From assembly GCF_042668085.1 (NCBI RefSeq), contig NZ_JBHVBO010000004.1, positions 1 through 64,000 of the forward strand: a stretch of 64,000 bases of DNA, read 5' to 3'. The position numbers were made by a program, and so were the translations under genes. The notes under the pieces were generated by a model, which was not told the DNA's origin, searched no databases, and saw only the letters and a list, made by a program, of their open reading frames with translations. Source of the DNA: Isoptericola sp042668085 (GTDB lineage Bacteria; Actinomycetota; Actinomycetes; Actinomycetales; Cellulomonadaceae). Of the stretch, positions 8,211-16,956 are shown one piece after another; position 1 is the first letter of the stretch, and each line of letters opens with the position of its first letter.

Positions 8211-8773
8211 GCTCCGCCCTCGTCGTCGTCGACATGCAGGTGGTCTTCGCGCGCCCCGGCAGCCCGTGGGCCGCGCCGGGCTTCGCGTCGGCGGCAGCCG
8301 GCCTGCGGCGCCTGCTGCCGGCGTTCGCCGGCCGGACGGTGTGGACCCGCTACGTGGCGCCCCACGAGCCGGAGGGCGCGTGGCGGGAGTACTTCGACCT
8401 GTGGCCGTTCGCCCTCGTGCCGCCCGACGACCCGCTGTACGACGTCGCGGACGGACTGGACCCGGCCGGGGCCCCGGTCGTCACGGCGACGACGTTCGGC
8501 AAGTGGGGGCCGGAGCTGGACGCCGCGACGGGGCACGCCGACGAGCTGGTGGTGGCCGGCGTCTCGACCGACTGCTGCGTGCTGTCGACGGTGCTGCCCG
8601 CGGCCGACGCCGGACGGCGGGTGCGGGTGGCGGCCGACGCCTGCGCCGGGGCGAGCGACGCCGACCACGCGCGGGCCCTCGACGCGATGCGCCTCTACGC
8701 CCCGCTGGTGGACGTCACGACGGTCGACGAGGTGCTCGGCGAGGTGCAGGGCGAGGTGCGCGGCACCGCCTGA
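8207..8773 (+). CDS. Isochorismatase-fold cysteine hydrolase
   Basis: 188 residues from GTG 8207, overlapping the permease stop as GTGA. The catalytic triad of the family is visible: Asp9 in VVVDMQ, Lys99 in TTFGKWG and Cys124 in VSTDCCV. The substrate-binding Asp/Gln after the first strand is present (DMQ). Members hydrolyse isochorismate, nicotinamide, N-carbamoyl compounds or biuret. Translation coupling to the NCS1 permease suggests a nucleobase- or ureide-type substrate, but this is inference. It converges on the SixA gene with 7 bp between them. Confidence 0.85.
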   Translation: MSSALVVVDMQVVFARPGSPWAAPGFASAAAGLRRLLPAFAGRTVWTRYVAPHEPEGAWREYFDLWPFALVPPDDPLYDVADGLDPAGAPVVTATTFGKWGPELDAATGHADELVVAGVSTDCCVLSTVLPAADAGRRVRVAADACAGASDADHARALDAMRLYAPLVDVTTVDEVLGEVQGEVRGTA

Positions 8774-8785
8774 CGCGTCGTCAGG
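8769..8785. terminator. Bidirectional terminator between the hydrolase and SixA-type genes
   Basis: CCTGACG/CGTCAGG, a 7-bp perfect stem with a 3-nt loop, contains both stop codons of the converging genes. Confidence 0.5.
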
Positions 8786-9329
8786 AGGGGCGGCCGACGT
8801 GGACCAGGCGAGCACCGTCCCGGCCCCAGCCGGCCCACGGCTCGGCGGACTCCAGCACCGCGTAGGTGGCGGTGGGGACGCCCACCCGCACCTGCGCGAC
8901 GGCCGCGGCGTCGGAGCCGTCCCCCGCGAGGTACGCCGCCGTCGCCGCCATGGTGGGCTCGTGCCCGACGACGAGGACGGTGCGCGCCGACGCCTCGACC
9001 CCCCGCAGGAGGCCGAGGACGTCGCGCACGCTCGCCTCGTAGAGCTCGTCGCGCACCTCGAGCGCGGTGTCGGCGGAGCCGTCGAGGTGCGAGGAGGCCA
9101 GGTCCCAGGTCTGCCGGGTGCGCAGCGCGGAGGACACGAGCGCGACCTGCGGCCGCAGGCCCGCCGCGGTGAGCGCCATGCCGACACGGCTCGCCTGCTT
9201 GCGCCCGTTCAGCGCCAGCGGGCGGCGGTCGTCGGGGATCACGCCCTTGCCGGGCTCCGCCTTGGCATGGCGCAACAGCACGAGGCGCCAGGTCGGCGTC
9301 TCGCCCTCGGCCTGCGTCAACGCTCTCAT
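8781..9329 (-). CDS. SixA-type histidine phosphatase
   Basis: 182 residues from ATG 9329 (MRALTQAEGETPTWRLVLL). The phosphoacceptor motif LRHAKAEPG lies near residue 20 (RH-x-K form of the RHG motif), the second catalytic His is in VVGHEPTM, and SSALRTRQTW is the typical Arg-rich segment. SixA-like branch-2 phosphatases remove phosphate from phosphohistidine or small phosphoesters in the cytoplasm. The gene follows fabI on the same strand with a 49-bp gap and is probably the last gene of the fabG-fabI operon, an arrangement seen in other actinobacteria; no functional link to fatty acid synthesis is evident. Confidence 0.85.
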   Translation of the reverse strand: MRALTQAEGETPTWRLVLLRHAKAEPGKGVIPDDRRPLALNGRKQASRVGMALTAAGLRPQVALVSSALRTRQTWDLASSHLDGSADTALEVRDELYEASVRDVLGLLRGVEASARTVLVVGHEPTMAATAAYLAGDGSDAAAVAQVRVGVPTATYAVLESAEPWAGWGRDGARLVHVGRPS

Positions 9330-9378
9330 GGGCTCCGTCTCACAGGTCGTTCCGGGGGCCGCTCCGGGCCCCGACCCG

Positions 9379-10143
9379 TCACTGACCCATCGCGTGCACA
9401 CCGCCGTCGACGTGGACGATCTCCCCGGTCGTGGCGGGGAACCAGTCCGAGAGAAGGGCCACGACGGCGCGCGCAGCCGGCTCCGCCGTCGTCTGGTCCC
9501 AGCCCAGCGGGGCCCGCTGCGGCCAGGCGTCCTCCATGGTCGCGAACCCCGGGATGGACTTCGCGGCCGTGGTGCGGATGGGCCCGGCGGAGACGAGGTT
9601 ACACCGGATGCCGTGCGGCCCGAGGTCACGGGCCAGGTAGCGGTTGGCGGACTCCATGCCGGCCTTCGCGACGCCCATCCAGTCGTACACCGGCCAGGCG
9701 AACGTGGCGTCGAACGTGAGGCCGACGTACGCGCCGCCGGACATCAGCGGGCGGGCCGCCTCGATGAGCGACTTGTACGAGAACGTGGAGACCTGCAGGG
9801 CCGTCGCGACGTCGCCCCACTCGGCGCCCAGGAAGTTGCCGCCCATGACGGTCTGCGGCGCGAAGCCGATGGAGTGCACGACGCCGTCGAGGCCGTCCAC
9901 GTGCTCCTTGACGCGCTCGGGGAGCGCCGCGAGGTCCTCGTCGCTGGTGACGTCCAGCTCCACCACGGGCGCCGTGACCGGCAGCCGCTTGGCGAACGCC
10001 TGCGTGAGCTTCATCTGGCGGCCGAAGGAGGTGAGCACCACCTCGGCGCCCTCCTCCTGGGCGAGGCGGGCGGCGTGGAACGCGATGGAGCTGTCCGTGA
10101 GGACGCCGGTGACGAGGAGCTTCTTGCCGTCGAGCAGAGCCAT
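9379..10143 (-). CDS. fabI: Enoyl-[acyl-carrier-protein] reductase (NADH), InhA-type
   Basis: 254 residues, a classic length. The Rossmann start LLVTGVLTDSSIAFHAARLA is the FabI/InhA form of the cofactor motif, and the catalytic Tyr and Lys stand in YDWMGVAKAGME. The substrate loop AAKSIPGF and the C-terminal HVDGGVHAMGQ are typical. It reduces trans-2-enoyl-ACP in the last step of the FAS-II elongation cycle and is the target family of isoniazid and triclosan. A GGAAGG ribosome binding site precedes the ATG. It lies 56 bp after fabG, the same order as M. tuberculosis fabG1-inhA. Confidence 0.95.
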   Translation of the reverse strand: MALLDGKKLLVTGVLTDSSIAFHAARLAQEEGAEVVLTSFGRQMKLTQAFAKRLPVTAPVVELDVTSDEDLAALPERVKEHVDGLDGVVHSIGFAPQTVMGGNFLGAEWGDVATALQVSTFSYKSLIEAARPLMSGGAYVGLTFDATFAWPVYDWMGVAKAGMESANRYLARDLGPHGIRCNLVSAGPIRTTAAKSIPGFATMEDAWPQRAPLGWDQTTAEPAARAVVALLSDWFPATTGEIVHVDGGVHAMGQ

Positions 10144-10199
10144 GATGACCTTCCGGTTGTGCGGGGGTGAGGAAGCGAAGAGGGGGCGGGCCGGGCTCG

Positions 10200-10940
10200 T
10201 CAGTGACCCATGCCGAGACCGCCGTCGACCGGCACGACGGCGCCGGAGACGTACGCCGCGGCGTCGGAGGCCAGGAACTCCACGACGCCGGCGATCTCGT
10301 CGGTCGAGGCGAAGCGTCCCGCGGGGATGGACGCCTTGTACTGCTTCTGGGTGGCCTCGGGCAGCGCGGCGGTCATGTCGGTCTCGACGAAGCCCGGGGC
10401 GACGACGTTCGCGGTGATCCCGCGGCCGCCGAGCTCCCGGGTGATCGACCGGGCCATGCCGACGAGCGCGGCCTTGGACGAGGAGTAGTTCACCTGGCCG
10501 GGGCCGCCGTAGAGGCCCACGACCGAGCCGACGAGCACGATGCGGCCCTTGCGCGCCCGGATCATGCCCTTGGACGCGCGGCGCACGCAGCGGAACGTGC
10601 CGGTGAGGTTGACGTCGAGCACGGTCTCGAACTCCTCGTCGCTCATGCGCATGAGGAGCTGGTCGCGGGTGACGCCCGCGTTGGCGACGAGCACCTCGAC
10701 GGGGCCGAGGTCGGACTCGATGCCCGAGAACGCGGCGTCCACGGCCGCGCTGTCGGTGACGTCCGCGACGTAGCCGTGCACCCCGGCCGGCAGGTCACCG
10801 CCCCGGTAGAGCGTGGCGACCGTGTCGCCCGCGGCGACGAAGCGCTCGGCGATGGTGCGACCGATGCCGCGCGCCGCGCCGGTCACGACGACGACCCGGC
10901 CGGTGGGCGCGGCGGGCTGGGGGGCGGGGGCGTCGGTCAC
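10200..10940 (-). CDS. fabG: 3-oxoacyl-[acyl-carrier-protein] reductase
   Basis: 246 residues from GTG 10940. The SDR cofactor motif VVTGAARGIG is near residues 19-28, NAG at the end of strand 4, the catalytic Ser-Tyr-Lys in VGLYGGPGQVNYSSSKAAL, and the C-terminal VPVDGGLGMGH is typical of FabG. It reduces 3-oxoacyl-ACP with NADPH in FAS-II. It is the first clear gene of the fabG-fabI-sixA unit. Its start overlaps the stop of a possible 40-codon reading frame (GTGA), which would make fabG translation coupled to that leader. Confidence 0.94.
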   Translation of the reverse strand: MTDAPAPQPAAPTGRVVVVTGAARGIGRTIAERFVAAGDTVATLYRGGDLPAGVHGYVADVTDSAAVDAAFSGIESDLGPVEVLVANAGVTRDQLLMRMSDEEFETVLDVNLTGTFRCVRRASKGMIRARKGRIVLVGSVVGLYGGPGQVNYSSSKAALVGMARSITRELGGRGITANVVAPGFVETDMTAALPEATQKQYKASIPAGRFASTDEIAGVVEFLASDAAAYVSGAVVPVDGGLGMGH

Positions 10941-11059
10941 GGGTTCTCCTCGGCGGTCGGGGGCGGTGTGGCGGCACCGGCGTCGTCGTCATGCTGCTCG
11001 TCATGCTGCTCGACATGCTGCTCGACGTCGCCGGGACGGTACTGCGGGCGGTCGGGCAC
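10937..11059 (-). CDS. Possible small leader protein upstream of fabG
   Basis: A 40-codon frame from GTG 11059 ends in GTGA overlapping the fabG start. The product would be acidic and His/Gln-rich: a core of VEQHVEQHDEQHDDDAG comes from the 12-bp DNA repeats at 10991-11026, followed by a Pro/Thr-rich end. A TAGCGT -10 box lies 16 nt upstream. It could be a real small protein, a coupling leader for fabG or just open high-G+C sequence. An upstream in-frame GTG at 11119 would lengthen it to 60 residues. No homologous family is recognised. Confidence 0.3.
   Translation of the reverse strand: MPDRPQYRPGDVEQHVEQHDEQHDDDAGAATPPPTAEENP
10991..11026 (-). repeat. 12-bp direct repeat, three copies
   Basis: ATGCTGCTCGTC then ATGCTGCTCGAC twice on plus. 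On minus, read in the small frame, this gives repeated acidic Glu-Gln-His units. It lies in the fabG leader. Confidence 0.6.
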
Positions 11060-11075
11060 GGCCGACGCCCTGGTG

Positions 11076-11081
11076 ACGCTA
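11076..11081 (-). promoter_or_regulatory. Candidate -10 element of the fabG operon
   Basis: TAGCGT on minus; transcription would begin near 11069, upstream of the small frame. No good -35 is seen. Confidence 0.35.
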
Positions 11082-11198
11082 CCCCGACCGAGCGTCCCCG
11101 CAGGGTCGCGGCGCGTCACACGTCCTCGCGGCGCTTTGTCGGATCCCTACAAGGCGAGGTGCTCGCCGGCAGGGTCCCTGGGGCTCCGCGGGCCGCCT

Positions 11199-11204
11199 TA
11201 GACT
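11199..11204 (+). promoter_or_regulatory. -10 element of the DUF3099 gene (leaderless)
   Basis: TAGACT on plus, 6 nt before the GTG at 11211. Confidence 0.5.
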
Positions 11205-11210
11205 GGCCGG

Positions 11211-11690
11211 GTGAGCAACGCCCGCGCGACCTCTCCCGGTCCGCGCCCCTCCGGAGGCCGCCGCCACGGTGCGGACCAGGTAGCCGGGGTCCCCTCGATC
11301 ACCAGCGCCCCCGAGTCGCTGGAGGAGGACCAGGCGCGCCGCACGCGGCGCTACCTCATCCAGATGGGCATCCGGATCGTGTGCTTCGTCGGGGCCGTGC
11401 TCGTGGACGTCCTCTGGATCCGGCTGGTGCTGGTGGCCGCCGCCGTCGTCCTGCCCTACTCGGCGGTGCTCTTCGCCAACGCCGGCCGCGACCGCGTCTC
11501 CTACGACACGTCCCCGATGGTCGACGTCCCGCCCGCCGAGATCGCCGCCCCCGCCACCGACGACCCCGCCCCGGGCGGCACCCGCGCCTCCGGGCCCGAC
11601 ACGTTCGACGGCCCGCACCGTGTCGTCGAGCACCAGGACGACCCGACGGACGAGGACCCGACGAACCAGGACCCAGGAGGAACCCGCTGA
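11211..11690 (+). CDS. DUF3099 membrane protein
   Basis: 159 residues from GTG 11211. The stretch ITSAPESLEEDQARRTRRYL, followed by IQMGIRIVCFVGAV, is the DUF3099 signature and is followed by two membrane segments (about 51-68 and 70-90). The C-terminal ~65 residues are acidic and disordered, with DDP repeats. DUF3099 proteins are small actinobacterial membrane proteins of unknown function. The stop shares one base with the ATG of the next gene, so it is co-transcribed with the small Cys/His protein and SURF1. This suggests a link with the cell envelope or cytochrome oxidase assembly, but only by position. Confidence 0.82.
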   Translation: MSNARATSPGPRPSGGRRHGADQVAGVPSITSAPESLEEDQARRTRRYLIQMGIRIVCFVGAVLVDVLWIRLVLVAAAVVLPYSAVLFANAGRDRVSYDTSPMVDVPPAEIAAPATDDPAPGGTRASGPDTFDGPHRVVEHQDDPTDEDPTNQDPGGTR

Positions 11691-11926
11691 TGGACGTGCT
11701 CGGGACGAACGCCGACCCGGTGGCGGGCGAGCTGGTGTGCTCCGCCAAGGGCTGCCGCGCCGAGGCCGCGTGGGGCCTGCTGTGGAACAACCCGCGGCTG
11801 CACACCCCGGAGCGCCGCAAGGTGTGGCTCGCGTGCGACGACCACCGCGAGCACCTCGAGCAGTTCCTGGGCGCGCGCTCGTTCTGGAAGCAGACCGTCC
11901 CCGTCGCGGAGCTCGATCGCGCGTGA
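11690..11926 (+). CDS. Small Cys/His-containing protein, possible zinc-binding
   Basis: 78 residues from ATG 11690, whose A is the last base of the preceding TGA; AGGAGGAACCCGCTG provides a strong ribosome binding site. There are cysteines in LVCSAKGCRAEA and a Cys-x2-His-x-Glu-His cluster in ACDDHREHLEQFLG, together resembling a one-site zinc ribbon. Similar short proteins occur beside SURF1 in other actinobacteria, some carrying the misleading label acetone carboxylase. The role is unknown. Its stop overlaps the SURF1 start by 4 bp (GTGA). Confidence 0.75.
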   Translation: MDVLGTNADPVAGELVCSAKGCRAEAAWGLLWNNPRLHTPERRKVWLACDDHREHLEQFLGARSFWKQTVPVAELDRA

Positions 11927-12920
11927 CGACCGACCACCCCTCGACCGGCACGTCCCTGGCGCCGGACGACCGCCGCTCCCCCGACGCGCCGGCGGCCCCG
12001 CGCACCCGCCGGCAGTGGATCACGCTCGGCCTCGGCGCCGTGCTGCTGGCCGCCGTGTGCGTGCTCGCCGCCGTCTGGCAGTGGCACCGGTACACGTGGC
12101 GCGAGGCGCAGATCGACCTGGTGCAGTCGAACTACGCGGCGGCCCCGGTCCCCCTCGCCGACGTGCTCCCGGAGCCCGGCGCCGTCCTGGACCCGGACGA
12201 CGAGTGGCGGCCCGCGGTGGCCACCGGCACCTACCGCCCCGAGGACACGGTGCTGCTGCGCAACCGGCCCGTCGGCGGCCTGCCCGGGTTCCACGTGCTG
12301 GTGCCGTTCGAGACGACCGGCGCGGACGGGCAGCCGGTCGTCCTCGTCGTCGACCGGGGGTTCGTGCCGCTGGGCGAGGACGCGAGCGCCCCGTCCTCCG
12401 TGCCCGACCCCCCGTCCGGCGAGGTCGAGGTGACGATGACGATGCGGCCCGACGAGCCCGCCTCGGACCGCGGCACCCCCGCGGGGCAGGTGCAGGCCAT
12501 CAACACCGACCAGGTGCTCGCCGCGGGAGCGGACGGCGCCGCGTGGGCCGACGGCGCCACGGTGGAAGGGTACGGGCAGCTGCGCTCGGAGGACCCGGCG
12601 GCCGCGACGACGCCGGGGGCGCTCCCCGAGCCCGACACCGACCCCGGCTCCCACCTGAGCTACACCGTGCAGTGGTGCATCTTCGCGCTCGGCGCGCTCG
12701 GCGGCTACGTCGTGCTGTGGCGCCGCGAGACCCGTCCCGTGCACGTCACGGCGGGCGACCTCCTCGCCGCCGGCGAGGGCCCGGGCCTCGACGACGGGGC
12801 CGAGCGACCCGGTGCCGCCGTCCGCCCCCAGCGGCCCCGTCGGCGCAAGGTCGACGAGGACTACGAGGACGCGCTGCTGGACGCCGCCGAGCGACCCGGC
12901 GCCGACGCCGCGGAGCGGCC

Positions 12921-12948
<28 letters not shown>
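11923..12948 (+). CDS. SURF1 family cytochrome oxidase assembly protein
   Basis: 341 residues from GTG 11923. The architecture is that of SURF1: an N-terminal membrane segment (about 34-52) followed at once by WQWHRY, a periplasmic-side domain with TYRPEDTVLLRNRP and GFHVLVPFE, and a second membrane segment (about 245-263) starting at LSYTVQWCIFALG. The last ~70 residues are a charged cytoplasmic tail. SURF1 helps insert haem a into subunit I of cytochrome c oxidase; haem A synthase is encoded at 44515. The 3' end overlaps that of the convergent ABC-F gene by 28 bp. Confidence 0.9.
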
Positions 12949-14519
<1,571 letters not shown>

Positions 14520-14559
14520 GGCAGGGGTGTCCTTCGACAGGGGGTGGGAGACTCTCGCG

Positions 14560-14565
14560 AGTCTA
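14560..14565 (-). promoter_or_regulatory. -10 element of the ABC-F gene
   Basis: TAGACT on minus; a transcript from about 14553 has a ~35-nt leader containing the ribosome binding site of the TTG start. Confidence 0.45.
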
Positions 14566-14619
14566 GTGCTCCGAGGGTCCGGCCCACGACGACTTAAGTC
14601 ACACACCCCGCGCACTCGA

Positions 14620-14625
14620 TAGGGT
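14620..14625 (+). promoter_or_regulatory. -10 element of the DUF2809-VanY gene (leaderless)
   Basis: TAGGGT on plus, 6 nt before the GTG at 14632. Confidence 0.55.
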
Positions 14626-14631
14626 TCGCGC

Positions 14632-16113
14632 GTGAACCGCGCCCCCCGCCCGATGACGGCCGCCCTCGCCGTCCTCGTGGTCCTCGCCGGCCTCGGCGGC
14701 CGCGCCCTGCTCCCGTCCGCCGTCGGCGGGCCGCTCGGGGACGCCCTCTACGCGACGCTCGTCGTCCTGCTCGTCGCGTTCCTCGTCCCGCGCACCCGCC
14801 CCGTGGTCGCGGCCGTCGTCGGGCTCGTCGTGTGCGCCGGGATCGAGGCGGCGTGGCTGACCGACGTCCCGGCCCAGGTGGTCGCGCGGTTCCCCCTCGC
14901 ACGGTACGTGCTCGGCACGGCGTTCACGCCCGCCGACCTGGCCTGGTACGCCGCGGGGGCGGTGGCCGGCGGGTTGCTGCTCGCCCTCGCCCGCCCCCGG
15001 GCGCGCGGGGTGGACCTCTCGCTGCGGCACGCGCGCGCCGTCGCCGGCGCGCGACGGCGGGGCGCGCACGTGGCCGTCCCCGTCGTGCTGGTGGTCGCGC
15101 TCGCGGCGGGCGGCGGCGCCCTCGCCTGGGTGCTGCGCTCGGAGACGCAGGACCTGTCCGCACGCCTCGTCGTCGCGCAGGACGCCCTCGACTCCTCCGC
15201 CGACCGGGTCGACGACCCCGCCGTCCGCGACGACCTCGCCGCGACGATCGACGACGCCCGCGCGCTGCTCGACGCGACGCCGGTCCTGGACCGGATGCCC
15301 GGCGACGCCCCCGAGCTCGGCACGCGGCTCGACGGCGACGTCGAGGCCGTGCAGGCCTCCCGCCTCGTCTTCGCCCGCGCGCAGGCCGCCGAGTCGCGCG
15401 ACGCGCTCGCCCCGGTGGTGCGGCGCGCGGACCGCGTGCTGGCCGCCACCGACGAGCTCGCCGAGAGCGGGCAGGACGCCGGCGAGAGGGTGCGCGCGAC
15501 GTCGCGCGACGCGCTCGGCACCGCGGACGAGCTGACCGCCGAGACCCAGGACGACCGGCTCGCCACCGCGTCGATCGCGGACCTCGAGTCCGCCGCGGCG
15601 GACCTCACCGCGCTGCGGGGCGACCTGGCGGACGCGACCACCGACCTGATGACCGCGCAGGACGCCGTCGTGTGCCCCGAGCCCGACCAGGTCTGGTTCC
15701 CGGAGGCGGGGAAGATCTCGGCGAAGCGGCTCGCGCCGATCCCGTGGGCGCCGCAGTACTCCGTGCGCGCGGACGTCGTGGACGGGTTGGTGGCGCTCGA
15801 CGCCGCCTACCGCGCCGAGTTCGGCGAGCACCTCACGGTGAACTCCGCCTACCGCAGCTACGACCAGCAGGTCGAGGTGTACAACCCGGACGACCCGAAC
15901 CCGCTGGCCGCCCCGCCCGGCTGCTCCAACCACGGGCTCGGCACCGCGGTCGACCTCTCCATGGGCCCCGAGGGCTTCGACGGCGCGCGCTACGCGTGGC
16001 TCAAGGAGCACGCCGAGGAGCACGGCTGGACCCACCCCGGCTGGGCCGAGCCCGACGGCCGGCTGCCCGAGCCGTGGCACTGGCAGTCGGTCGAGACCCC
16101 GACCGAGTACTGA
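14632..16113 (+). CDS. DUF2809 membrane domain fused to VanY-type D-Ala-D-Ala carboxypeptidase (M15)
   Basis: 493 residues. Residues 8-125 form a small multi-pass domain with GLGGRALLPSAVGGPLGDAL and AGIEAAWL, the DUF2809 pattern. A further membrane segment follows at 147-167. About 172-345 is an alanine-rich, charged helical (coiled-coil-like) extracellular stalk. The C-terminal 350-493 is an M15B/VanY peptidase: VNSAYRSYDQQ, CSNHGLGTAVDLS and PWHW supply zinc ligands His434, Asp441 and His483. It would trim the stem peptide of peptidoglycan outside the membrane. VanY proteins normally have one anchor, so the DUF2809 fusion is unusual. A hairpin separates it from the convergent peptidase E gene. 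Confidence 0.88.
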   Translation: MNRAPRPMTAALAVLVVLAGLGGRALLPSAVGGPLGDALYATLVVLLVAFLVPRTRPVVAAVVGLVVCAGIEAAWLTDVPAQVVARFPLARYVLGTAFTPADLAWYAAGAVAGGLLLALARPRARGVDLSLRHARAVAGARRRGAHVAVPVVLVVALAAGGGALAWVLRSETQDLSARLVVAQDALDSSADRVDDPAVRDDLAATIDDARALLDATPVLDRMPGDAPELGTRLDGDVEAVQASRLVFARAQAAESRDALAPVVRRADRVLAATDELAESGQDAGERVRATSRDALGTADELTAETQDDRLATASIADLESAAADLTALRGDLADATTDLMTAQDAVVCPEPDQVWFPEAGKISAKRLAPIPWAPQYSVRADVVDGLVALDAAYRAEFGEHLTVNSAYRSYDQQVEVYNPDDPNPLAAPPGCSNHGLGTAVDLSMGPEGFDGARYAWLKEHAEEHGWTHPGWAEPDGRLPEPWHWQSVETPTEY

Positions 16114-16144
16114 CTGGCCCCACGACGGTCCGGGGCGGGGTCAG
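16110..16144. terminator. Hairpin between the VanY and peptidase E genes
   Basis: Outer stem CTGAC/GTCAG and inner CCCC/GGGG separated by an internal loop; both stop codons lie in the outer stem. Likely a shared terminator, though weaker than the others here. Confidence 0.4.
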
Positions 16145-16875
16145 GCTCCGGGCAGCCTGCGCACGTCGAACGGCACCTCGCGCGCGCCGTCGCCGTCGCG
16201 CTCGACGCGCAGCACGGGTCTGCCGGGCTGCTCGCTCACGGCCTCGACGGGCACGCCGTCGACGAAGCGCAGGGCCGCGTACTCGTCCACCGCGTAGCCC
16301 TCCGGGAGCGTGCCGGTCGCCACCCAGCCCAGGTACGACTCCCGCCGGTCCGCCTCGCCCAGGTAGTGCGGGCACGCGCTGCCGGGCAGGAACCCGAGCC
16401 CGTCGTCCAGCGGCGCGAGCGGGCCGAACGAGTCGGTCGACGAGGCCTCGAACCAGCAGTTCATGCCGGCGCTGATGCCGGCGAGGACGGTCCCCGCGGC
16501 CGTGGCCTCGGCGAGGATCGCGGGCAGCCCGTGCCGCCGCCAGACGTCCAGCAGGTTCGCCGTCGAGCCGCCGCCCACGTAGACGACGTCCTGCTCGAGC
16601 AGCATCGTCGGGTCGACGTATCCCCACGGCTCGTGGCAGAACAGCGACAGCACCGACGTCTCGGCCCGGCCGGCGAACGCCTCCTCGAAGCGGCGGGCGT
16701 ACCCGTTGTCGTCGCCGCTCGCGGTCGGCACGAAGCAGACCTTCGGGGTGCCCTTGCCGGTGAGGTCGAGCAGGTGGTCGTCGATCGCCGAGGTCCCGTC
16801 GTCCGACATGGAGAAGCCGCCGCCGCCGAGGGCGAGCATCGTACCGGTCGTTCTCGTGGTCGTCGTCGCGAGCAT
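16141..16875 (-). CDS. Peptidase E-like serine peptidase (S51)
   Basis: 244 residues. The nucleophile elbow GISAGMNCWFE (Ser135) and the preceding VYVGGGSTANLLDVWR are signatures of family S51 (dipeptidase E, cyanophycinase). PTASGDDNGYARRF near 50-63 matches the substrate loop. E. coli PepE cleaves Asp-Xaa dipeptides in the cytoplasm; actinobacterial members of this length are uncharacterised. It is monocistronic: a TAGGGT box ends 6 nt before the ATG, so the mRNA should be leaderless. Confidence 0.88.
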   Translation of the reverse strand: MLATTTTRTTGTMLALGGGGFSMSDDGTSAIDDHLLDLTGKGTPKVCFVPTASGDDNGYARRFEEAFAGRAETSVLSLFCHEPWGYVDPTMLLEQDVVYVGGGSTANLLDVWRRHGLPAILAEATAAGTVLAGISAGMNCWFEASSTDSFGPLAPLDDGLGFLPGSACPHYLGEADRRESYLGWVATGTLPEGYAVDEYAALRFVDGVPVEAVSEQPGRPVLRVERDGDGAREVPFDVRRLPGA

Positions 16876-16881
16876 GGCCGC

Positions 16882-16887
16882 ACCCTA
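16882..16887 (-). promoter_or_regulatory. -10 element of the peptidase E gene (leaderless)
   Basis: TAGGGT on minus, 6 nt before the ATG at 16875. Confidence 0.55.
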
Positions 16888-16943
16888 CGGAGCGGACGGC
16901 CCCGGCGCCCGCTCTCTCCCGCGCGCCGACCCCGGCGGCGACC

Positions 16944-16949
16944 TAGCGT
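16944..16949 (+). promoter_or_regulatory. -10 element of the zinc metallopeptidase gene (leaderless)
   Basis: TAGCGT on plus, 7 nt before the GTG at 16957; the other in-frame GTG at 16951 is only 1 nt away and is unlikely to be the start. Confidence 0.5.
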
Positions 16950-16956
16950 GGTGCCC

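Noticed and set aside
14520..14615. Upstream ATG 14615 as start of the ABC-F gene.
   Set aside because: The added 32 residues have no family match, and the -10 box TAGACT at 14560-14565 lies inside that stretch.
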